Source: Caecitellus pseudoparvulus
Lineage: Eukaryota > Bigyra: Bicosoecida
DNA length: 64,000 bases
Direction of reading: 5' to 3'
NCBI GenBank assembly: GCA_965644315.1
Contig: CBFFRQ010000094.1
Coordinates: 186,001 to 250,000 of the forward strand
A program made the position numbers and the translations under genes. The notes beneath the pieces were generated by a model. It was not told the origin of the DNA. It worked only from the letters and a program-made list of their open reading frames with translations, and ran no database searches. This document shows, in pieces, positions 54,801 to 63,300 of the stretch. Every line of letters begins with the position of its first letter. The first letter of the stretch is position 1.

Positions 54801-57270
54801 GAGGATTGGGCGGTCAGCGGTTTCAAGGCGCCGCCTATGTGGCTGCACAGAACACACCCCGTGTCCGCACCGCACTGCCCGTGCACACACGCCTCACACA
54901 GCCACACACGGGAGCCCCCAGTCGGAACACTCTGCAGTGTGTGTTCCCCCTTCCCTGGACTTGACGCGCCACCCCTGCCAGTGCCACTTCCCCACGCAGG
55001 TGCAAGTTCCGCAACCGCGCCCTCCACGGCACTGGCAGCGGGCGGCGTCGGGCGCAGGTGACTCAGCAGTGCTTCCGCGTCCTCATCAGGGACCCCGTAA
55101 CACGTGAGGTGCACCACCACTCCGCAGGCGGCGCACTCTAGCAGTGGGTCGTCTGCGAACTGCCGCCCGTCCCCGCAAACGGCACAGAGCAGTCCGCCAG
55201 CAGGGGGGGTGGCCAGATCTTGGAAGGCGGGGTCAGACTTGGACAGGGCGGTGGAGGCTGCTGCAAAAGGGCGTTCCACGTCAGATGGGGGGGGTGCGGA
55301 GGGGGCCTCTGCGGGGGGGGTGTTGGCATCCCCCCCCCCCTCCCCCTCGTCAAACAGCGCAGCCAAGTGTGCGTACGGCACGCCCAGCGCTTCAAACGCC
55401 TGCACTTCACCCGCACTGACGACGCCAGCCATGAAAGGCGACGGGTGCAGACCTCCCCACTTCGGCGCGGGGGCTGGTTGTTGGGGGGCGGGCACAGGGG
55501 GGCCGGCAGAGTGCGCGGACCCCCCCTCCACTGCCGCACCTGCTGTGGGTGGAGGGGGGGTCAAGTCTGGCCTCAGGCTCACTGCCTGTGGGGGCAGCGC
55601 GCTGGGGTGGCAAGGGTGCTGATCCGCCAGCGTGCCGCTCTGTGCTGCAGAGGAGGCCAGGGCGGAGTCGCCGCTCTCTGCTGCGTTTCGGGCCGGGCTC
55701 GCCTGCCGCAAAGTGTTGCTGCCTGGCAGCAACGCGTGCAGCGGCTCAGTCGCAAAGGGCCTGCCTGTGGGGACGAAGACGACTCCAGAGGGGGTGGAAG
55801 AAATGTCTTCGCACCTCCGCCGAGAGGGGCGTGTGGCTGAGCGTGCTGACCCGCCGCTCTGCAACGCAGAAGGTGCAGCGCCGGCACGCCCCGCCTCCCC
55901 CCGCCCCGACGCCGCTGCAGGCACAGTGGCGGCATGCACGGCAGCTGCGAAAGGGTGCGTGCGAATGCAGGTGAAGAGAGGCCCAAGAGCGTACCTCCGG
56001 CGCCGCAGTGTCGCGCACGCACCAGTCAACCGCTTCGTGGCGTCTGCAATTACCGCTGATGCCTTGCGGCGAAGTGTGGTCGCGGCACGGTGCCACTTGG
56101 AGCCAGACGGGTTGAACGTGGTGGCGTTCCGAACGATCAGCTGCACGTCCAGATCCACCTCGTTCAAGGACGTGTACACGCCCTCTGATGCTTTCTGCGG
56201 GGTGCGCGACAATGGGTGTGGCGTTTCGCCCTGAAACGCCTGCGCCTTCAAAAGGAACTCGGAAAGCCCGTGCACTGGCACCACTCACCTTGCGCATGTC
56301 GTCGAAACACATGGGGCTCGTTATCACTTCCGCATACCCCGGGACACTATCGCTGTCCACTGGCTGCTGGAAGTAGCCGTGCCGGTCCAGAGACGCCAAA
56401 GCATCCACCAGGCGCTCAGCCGCCTTGTGCAGCAGTGTGTCCTGCATGGCAGCCCTGCGCAACGATAGCGGGCGGTGAGGTGGGTGCAGAGTATACTAAG
56501 CTCCTGAGGCTCCAAGGGCACCCTTGACAGGGCCGAGGGCGAGGGCACAGGGCAGGCGGCGCCACTCACTCTGCGGATTTTGAACTGGACCCCCCCGACT
56601 GTGCCTCCAGCGCAGCGGCCTTGGCAGCTAGGCGGTCCTCCTTCTCCTGGACTCCTGTACATGCGTACGTGCAGCGCGATAGTGCAGACTCCAGCGCTCT
56701 GCGCGCAGGGTGGCCGGCAGCCGTCAGTGGCAGCCGCTCTCACAACTCACGCTGTATGCGCTCCCTCACACGGGCCATCTCAGCCTCAGCCTTCGGCTCG
56801 ATGCGATCGGCCCATTTCACGGGGTCAGAATCTGTCACAGAGGTCAGTGGGAGGGGGGTGGGGCCGCGTGGCAAGGTGCTGGCGGGCCGAAAGGATCCCT
56901 GGCCAAGTGCACTGCTTCAAACAAACGACGGCGCAGACGCACCTGGCGCATTGAACAGCCGCGCATTGCTCCAGATCAAGTGAACATCCGCTACAAATGC
57001 ATCAAATGACGTATACTCCCCATCCTTGATCTTCTGCGAGCCACAAACACCGGGAACGTGCATCAAGCTGGTCACCTACCACTGGCACTGGCACTGGCGC
57101 TGGTGCTGCTGCCGCCGCCTCACCTGCCGCATGAAGTCCATGCACATGGGGCGCTCCACGACGTCAGTGTAACCCTCCCAGTCCGTAGGGTCCTCCTGGA
57201 ACCAGCTCCACTTGTCCATCTTCGTCAACCGAGCCAGCAGCGCACGCAGCGCCGCAGCTGTGGCCTCCAT
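45874..57270 (-). CDS. Giant chromatin reader: tandem bromodomains, two PHD/ePHD modules, GNAT-like domain, PHD, octapeptide repeats
   Basis: Seven exons are proposed: 57270-57124, 57033-56943, 56831-56751, 56696-56570, 56454-56289, 56194-53543 and 53493-45874. This gives about 3,627 aa. Every join keeps frame, and two of them rebuild split bromodomains. Bromodomain 1 (about 15-100) has YTDVVERPMCM and SNARLFN. Bromodomain 2 (about 160-240) has VPGYAEVITSPMCF and RNATTFN. Both keep the acetyl-lysine-binding Asn. A PHD-zinc knuckle-ePHD module (BRPF/JADE style) lies at about 530-905 (LLCAVCGDG; HFVHVQCALY). A GNAT-like acetyltransferase fold lies at about 1770-2040 (GGHVVGYVNYYF; EPRTGWLLVALAMRHA; AVPFYMDVLGM). 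A second PHD/ePHD is at about 2190-2460 (CAVCGGGE; VHQTCFGV) and a PHD at about 3157-3257. Fifteen KSAGAAPS repeats and a PIP-box-like QARLSDMF end it. The first exon and the exon 4 acceptor are least certain; the gene could in principle be two. Confidence 0.7.
46126..46485 (-). repeat. Coding minisatellite: 15 units of 24 bp (KSAGAAPS)
   Basis: Fifteen tandem 24-nt units lie in the last exon of the chromatin gene, each encoding KSAGAAPS or a one-to-three-residue variant (KGAGATPF, KGAGTAPS, KGTSAAPS). Identity is high at the DNA level and all units stay in frame. One lysine every eight residues gives a histone H1-like basic tail. Confidence 0.95.
48965..48991. repeat. 27 bp perfect palindrome with one-base centre
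   Basis: Thirteen-base arms, GGAGGCGGAACAC and its reverse complement, flank a single C. It lies inside the large last exon (coding KEAEHGVPPP). It may be chance, but it contains the CGGAACAC word that recurs in this gene. Confidence 0.8.
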
Positions 57271-57548
57271 GGTGCCCGGCTCAGCAACAGCACGAGCCAG
57301 CTGCAGTGGGGCAGGTGACGTGGCAGGCAAGCCTCACACCTGCCGAGTTGGCACTGTCGAGTGCATGGGTGCCGATTTTGAAGTGGTGGCCGGAATGTGT
57401 GGCAAGCCGCACTCCATCACACATACCAGCCTCACGTGCAAAGGTATTCATTCATGGCAAACCGCACTTGCCCACGCCCATACCTCACTGTCCTAAGCTC
57501 GTGCGAGGCCCGCACACGGGACGTAGCTCTGCGGACGACACCCCTCCA

Positions 57549-58430
57549 TCAGCTGCCCCAGCCCGCCCGCCACACCACCATGGCTCGCCGCCCCTGCCGA
57601 GTGCTGGTGCCGCACCACACGGCATCCTTGGCCGGTTGCACAGCCACCTGCCCAGCGGCAAGTCGAGCCTGGAGGGGAATGGCTCGGTGCCCGGTGAGGC
57701 CCAGCAGCTCACGCACCACCTCAGCGTGGCCTTGGTTACAGGCCGCCTGGAAGGCGAACCCATTCACAGCATGCACGTCCACAGAGCGAGCGCCGGCCAA
57801 CGCCAGCAGCTCGCGCACAATTCCCAAGCAGTTTCCAGCGCACGCTGCGCGAAAGCCGTACTCTTCGCCAGCGTGCACGTCTACGAATCGGGAGCCACGC
57901 AGCGCCAGCAGCTCGCGCACGATGTCCAGTCTGTCGGCTTGGCAAGCGACTCGGAAGGCATGCTCTGGCCCAAGCCCATCTGCAGCATGCACGTCAATCT
58001 CCCGATGCCCAGTCAGCCTCAGCAACTCACGCACTACATCCACGTGCCCGTTCTGGCAGGCTAGTCGGAAGCCGCTCTCCTGGTCAACGTGCACGTCAAC
58101 TGCCTTCTTCCCGCGCAACGCCAGCAGCTCGCGCACCGCCTCCAGGTGGCCACAGCCGCTGGCTGCCACGAACGCCTTGCTGAATACTTCAGTTCCGTCA
58201 AGGTTTCGCCCTGCCGTCCTTCTCAGCAGCTCACGCAGCGCGGCCATGTTGCCTTGCGCACATGCCAAGCTGGCAGTCAACGCGATCTCACCCACGGAAG
58301 CCGATCCCGCGTTGCGTGTGGTGCTTTCAATGATGTCCTGCAGCACGGACTGACCCTCCCTGGGTTCATCATCCGTGCTGAAAACAGTAACATTGGCAAA
58401 CTGGCCGAGAGAGAGGACTTGTGCGCTCAT
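57549..58430 (-). CDS. Ankyrin-repeat protein 4 (subfamily A) with conserved C-terminal tail
   Basis: The protein is 293 aa and intron-less. A 75-residue N-terminus (MSAQVLSLGQ; SASVGEIALTASLACAQGN) is shared with gene 5. About six ankyrin-like repeats follow, with a final repeat and tail reading LGLTGHRAIPLQARLAAG then VWCGTSTRQGRRAMVVWRAG. The repeat spacing and VRELLALRG helix are as in the other block. The stop lies 278 bp from the proposed start of the chromatin gene. Confidence 0.8.
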   Translation of the reverse strand: MSAQVLSLGQFANVTVFSTDDEPREGQSVLQDIIESTTRNAGSASVGEIALTASLACAQGNMAALRELLRRTAGRNLDGTEVFSKAFVAASGCGHLEAVRELLALRGKKAVDVHVDQESGFRLACQNGHVDVVRELLRLTGHREIDVHAADGLGPEHAFRVACQADRLDIVRELLALRGSRFVDVHAGEEYGFRAACAGNCLGIVRELLALAGARSVDVHAVNGFAFQAACNQGHAEVVRELLGLTGHRAIPLQARLAAGQVAVQPAKDAVWCGTSTRQGRRAMVVWRAGWGS

Positions 58431-59020
58431 GACGCCCCGTGCTCAGTTTCCGCACCTCGCGTTGCGAGCTCACTCCCTGCACAGATGCTGCTCAACATGT
58501 GCGGTGGCAGGTGCCGGAAAGGCCAAAACAGCAACTTAGCACTCACAAAGATGTCTTGGTGCTGCTTTCACTTTGCATGACTGGAAGGGTGTGCGGTGGT
58601 GGTGGATTGTGCGCCACGCTGCACACTGCGCTCAAACAGCGCGTCTGCGCAGCACCACCACGCCGCGCCGGTGCCAGCAACGCGAGGAGCGCGAGGGGGG
58701 TCGCGGCCTTGGGCGTGGCGGCATGGCGCAGTCAAACCCCACGCCAGTGACACGATGTAGTGGTGGACAACTCGAAGGAATGGCAGAAGTCAAGCTTCTG
58801 ACCTGTTTCATTCATCATTGGCTGGGCTGCGGCGACGCGGAAGAAGCCTCCAACTCCCAGCAGCTTCGAATCCCCCTGAAGCTGCGCACATCGCGCATCA
58901 AAGCCTCTCACCAGAGCAGCATGCCCTCTGTCATCCACCCTAGGACCTGCAGCTACAATGCTTCACATGCATTGGCCCTCAAGCACACTGCCAAGGCACA
59001 CATCGCCACACACCCCTTCA
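58431..59020 (-). repeat. Ankyrin-array spacer repeat, copy 2
   Basis: The spacer between ankyrin genes 4 and 5 aligns end to end with the spacer between genes 1 and 2 (42115-42713). Both show the same promoter block next to the start, the same middle, and the same 3' flank (CACATGCATTGGCCCTC). This fits duplication of gene plus spacer units. Confidence 0.85.
58444..58454 (-). promoter_or_regulatory. TGCGGAAACTG element upstream of ankyrin gene 4
   Basis: The minus strand reads TGCGGAAACTG 13 bases before the ATG at 58430. Confidence 0.45.
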
Positions 59021-59914
59021 TCAGCTGCCGCAGCCCGCACGAAACACCACCATGGCACCCCGCCCCTGCCGAAGGCTGGTGCCACCCCACACGGCATCCT
59101 TACCCGGCTGTACGGCCACCTGCCCAGCGGCAAGTCGAGTCTGGCGGGGAATGGCTCGATGGCCAGTCAGACCCAGCAGCTCGCGCACGATGTCGACGTG
59201 GCCACGCTCGCACGCCAGCCGGAAGGCGTACTCATCCATGGCGTGTACATCCACCTCCCGAGCGCCGGTCAGCGCCAGCAGCTCACGCACGACAGCCAAG
59301 CAGCCTTCAGCACACGCCCCACGAAGGCCGTGTTCCTCATCCGCGTGCACGTTCACGAATCGGGAGCCACGCAGCGCCAGCAGCTCGCGCACAACAGCCA
59401 CTCTGTCGTATTGGCAAGCGATCCGGAATGCAGCCTCCGGCGCACCCTCAGCCCACGCGTGCACATCCACGGTGCGATGCCCTTTCAACGCCAGCAGCTC
59501 GCGCACCAAGTCTACATTCCCACTAGCACAGGCAAGTCGGAAGCCAGCTTCCGGTCCTTGCCAGTCCTCCAAATGCACGTCGATGGCTTGCTTCCCGCGC
59601 AACGCCAGCAGCTCGCGCACCGCCTCAAGACGACCATGGCTGCAGGCTGCTTTGAACGCCTTGCCGAACGCACCGGTGCCGTCAAGGCCTCGCCCTGCCG
59701 TCCCTTTCAGCACCTTGCGCAGCGCGGCCAGGTTGCCTTGCGCACATGCCAAGCTGGCAGTCAACGCGATCTCACCCACGGAAGCCGATCCCGCGTTGCC
59801 TGCGGTGCTTTGAAAGATACCCTGCAAGATGGACAGGCCCCCAGAAAGGTCCAATTCCGTGCTCACAACTGTCATTTGGCCGGACCCATCGAAAGAAAAG
59901 ACTCGTGCGCTCAT
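59021..59914 (-). CDS. Ankyrin-repeat protein 5 (subfamily A) with conserved C-terminal tail
   Basis: The protein is 297 aa and intron-less. It is closely similar to gene 4 through the N-terminus (SASVGEIALTASLACAQGN) and repeats. It has about six ankyrin-like repeats, two with inserted hairpins (EDWQGPEAG, WAEGAPEA). The tail reads HRAIPRQTRLAAGQVAV and VWGGTSLRQGRGAMVVFRAG. It is the outermost (first transcribed) member of the array, next to the PDE gene. Confidence 0.8.
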   Translation of the reverse strand: MSARVFSFDGSGQMTVVSTELDLSGGLSILQGIFQSTAGNAGSASVGEIALTASLACAQGNLAALRKVLKGTAGRGLDGTGAFGKAFKAACSHGRLEAVRELLALRGKQAIDVHLEDWQGPEAGFRLACASGNVDLVRELLALKGHRTVDVHAWAEGAPEAAFRIACQYDRVAVVRELLALRGSRFVNVHADEEHGLRGACAEGCLAVVRELLALTGAREVDVHAMDEYAFRLACERGHVDIVRELLGLTGHRAIPRQTRLAAGQVAVQPGKDAVWGGTSLRQGRGAMVVFRAGCGS

Positions 59915-60255
59915 GACGTGCAGTGCTCAGTTTCCGCTCCTCGCGTTGCGAGCTCACTCCCTGCGCAGGTGCTGCTCAACGTGTGCGCTGACAGGTGCGG
60001 GAAAGGCGAAAACAGCAACTTAGTACTCACAAATAAGACGTGGCGCTGCTTTCACTTGGCTTGACTGGCGGCTTGTGCGGTGCTGGTGGATTGTGCGCCA
60101 CGCTGCACACTGCGCTCAAAACAGCGCACCTGCGCAGCACCACCACGCCGCGCCGGTGCCTGCAACGCGAGGGGCGCGAGGGGGGTCGCGGCCTTGGGCG
60201 CGGCGGCATGGCGCAGTCAAGCACCACGCCAGCGACACGGTCCAGTGGTGGACAA
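59915..60255 (-). repeat. Ankyrin-array spacer repeat, copy 3 (truncated)
   Basis: This matches the gene-proximal about 340 bp of spacer copies 1 and 2, then stops abruptly near GGTGGACAA; the remaining 120 bp to the PDE stop codon is unrelated. This marks the right-hand boundary of the duplicated array. Confidence 0.8.
59928..59937 (-). promoter_or_regulatory. GCGGAAACTG element upstream of ankyrin gene 5
   Basis: The minus strand reads GCGGAAACTG 13 bases before the ATG at 59914. Confidence 0.45.
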
Positions 60256-60379
60256 AACAAAACATCAAAGGTAAATCTAGTGCCTCACGGTGACAGCCTT
60301 GAAACGGTTGAATTGCGCAGAGCAGCGGGCTCCTGCGAGGGTGGCACCCTGCTGCCAAACGTCGAAAGACATTTCAGCC

Positions 60380-63300
60380 TCAGGCTTCCGCCTTGCTCTC
60401 TGTAGTGGAGCCATCTTCGCTTTCTGCTTCGGCAGCGGCTTCTGCGGCAGCCGTGCCGAGCGCCTTGTGGCGGGCGGAGTTGCGTTGCAGCTGCTGCACG
60501 CGGGAGTCAATGGCCGGGTACAGGTCAGCCAAGGCACTCCACAGGGGCAGCAGGACAAAGTCACAGAAGCCCTGCTGCAGCATGCCCGCACCTCCCGGCT
60601 TGTCCAGGGTGTGCATGAAGGGCGTGGGCGGCAGGCCAAGGTGCGTTTCCATGGCTGCCTGCTGGCCGAATTCCGCAACGACGCAGGCCGACCACTGGTT
60701 CGCGACGGGCCAGGGCGTGGCTTGGCCGGAGATGTCGGCACAGTGCAGCAGGATTTCACACAGGCGCGTGCGCAGGCTGTCGTCGTCTACCACTAGGTCC
60801 ACCGCCTCGCCTGCGGGTGGTGCGGCAAACGCTGCAGCCTGGCCGTCCGATGGCGTGGTGGAGGGCGCCGCGGTGCTGTCGCCGCCGCCTGACGCAGTGG
60901 GCGATTCGTCCCGCACAACGATGGGCAGGACTGCCTGAGTGCCAGGTTGGAAGGCGGTGGCGGCACCGGCCTCGTCGTCTGCCGGAGGCGGCAGCGGCAC
61001 GGCTGGGTGCAGCACTGGCGCTGACAGGGCCTTGATGGCATTCACCACTTCCACGTGGCGCGACATGTCCGTGGCGAGGATGGAGGACACCATGAGGTCG
61101 CGCACGCGGCGCTGCGTGTCTGGCGGCAGGAAGGCGAAAACGGCAAAGGCGGGTGTGCGCAGGAGTGTGCAGAGGGACGACGAGTGGTGGTTCTCCAGCA
61201 CGCTGCGGTCGTTGTAACGCAGCGCGAGTGGCGCGTTGGCCTCCACGAGGAAGGTGTTGGAGACGCCGGGGTGGTCGATGTCGTGCCCCAGTGCAGCCAC
61301 GAGCAGGGCCAGTGTCTCTTCCGCCGGCAGGGCGGTGTGGGCGGCAGTCTCGCGCACCAGGCAGTAAGTAGCCTGGGACACGTGCAGGCCGTGAAACGCA
61401 TTGTGGAACTCGTTCGTGGGGCAGTACGAGCCCAGGGCGGCGTCGGCGAAGCACAGCACCGTGCCCAGGTCCAGCCCTGGCAGACGCTTGAACAGGTCCA
61501 GAGCGCTCAGGAACCGGGCGAAGACTGGCGCGAACAGTTCCCGCGGAAATGCCCACGGCTCAAAGGCCCAGGAGTCAATGCTGGGCAGCTGCCCCTCCAG
61601 GGTCACTTCGATCCAGGCTGCCACCAACTCATGGGGGGGGCGGCGGGCCACTGGGAACACGGCGTGGCAGCCCGTACTCAGAACACGGCGGGAGCGAGCC
61701 TCCAGCGCGTCAGTCGTGAGGGGCGGCATGCCGTGCAGCGTGGTGGGGTGGGGCGGAGTCGCGTGCACGTCAGCGCCCCCTGCCGCAGGCACACCCCCCG
61801 CCGCCGCACCGCCCTTGTGGATGTGCTGCAGCGCCGTCTGCAGGGTGCTGCCCGCTGACGTGCTGGGCTCCAGGGCGGAGGGGGCGTCTGCCGAGGAGGG
61901 GGAGGTGGAGGAGGGCAGGCTGGTGGGGGAGGCGGGAGGGGAGGACCGCCCCCCCTCTTCGTCCACGTGAAAGGCATGCAGGCCCTCCACATCCAGCGTG
62001 GCCAGGGTGGGTGCCTGGGCACCTGCGACGGGGGAGTCCTGCGTGGACAGGGGGGCTTGGGGGACGAGAAGCCGGGGGCGTCGTCGGGGTGGGCGGGATC
62101 GTGCACGACGAGGGGGGGTGGGATGGCCCCCCCCCCGCCACCCCCCTGGGGCGTGTCGTGGCTGGCTGCTCGCGCGGACGCCAAGTCGTCCGAGACGGGG
62201 GTCATGACGTGCACCCCCCCTGCCGAGACCTTGCGGGGGGGGGGCACCACCACCGTCGGCCCTGCCAGACCTGCCAGGGCCCGCACGCGCCCTGCAAGAA
62301 GTGCGCCACCCCCCCCTGCACACCCCTCAGGGGGGGGTGGGCTGCCTCGCCCCGTCGTCATGGTGTCCACGGTGGTCATGGAGGGCGTGCGGGTGACGTG
62401 GCCGCTGCCCCTGGCGCCACTTCCAGCGCTGACGACACTGGTGCGTGGTGCGGCGGTGGAGGGGGGTGAGGGGGGTCCGTTCCCCGGCGCACCTCCCCCT
62501 CCAGAGGAGCTGCCCTCTCCAAAGAAGTCTGCGGTGCCGTCACGGGGGGTGGACCACATGGGCCCACCCTCCGCTTCTGAAGCGGGGCTGGTGGCGGGGG
62601 CTGGACCCATGGCCGACAAATGCGCCAACATGCCCGCCGCCCCAGAGCTCGCTGACCGAGGCAGCGACCCCTCTGGCACCAGCGGCGCGACGCTGCCACT
62701 GCCGCGGCTGGGGGCTCGGAAGGACTTGGAGGAGGGCAGCGCCCCCATGCTGGAACGGCGCAGGGCCTTGGCTGCGTGCAGCGGCGTGGCGCCGGGCGGC
62801 ACCCCCCCCGCCACATTCAGCGCCTCACGGTGCACCGCTGAACCGAGGGGGGTGACGGCGCCAGAGGGTGCCGCGGCGCGACTGCCCCCCGGCACCATCC
62901 ACTGCGTGTAGCTGGCCAGGAAGGACTGCATGGCCAGTTGCCGCTCATTGGCGCTCATGAGGCCTCGGCGGCCAGAGGGCTCTGCCTGCTCCAGCAGCAG
63001 GCTGGGCAGGGCGGCGGCGGCTTCATCTGGGTGCTGGGGGGAGAGGGCCGGGGACAGGGGGGGGATACTGGGGCGGCTGCGGCGGCGGACACGGCCGCTC
63101 TCGGCACTGCCGCTGCCTGACAGCGCGGACAGCGTGCGGTGCAGGGTGGAGGGGCGCGCTGAGGGGCTGAGTGCGGCGCCCTCCCGGTCTGGCCCAAAGG
63201 CGCGCGCGAACAACAGCATCTCCATGCTGTGCCGTGCCAGCGCCCCCACCATCTCCGCACAGCAGGCCTCCAGCACTGCCGCGTCGTCTGCGGAGAAATC

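Noticed and set aside
55900-56000. Possible further intron in the chromatin gene after the second bromodomain (donor-like GTACGC near 55996, acceptors near 55950 and 55915)
   Set aside because: Donor and acceptor phases do not match, and the frame is open without splicing, so I left the exon continuous.
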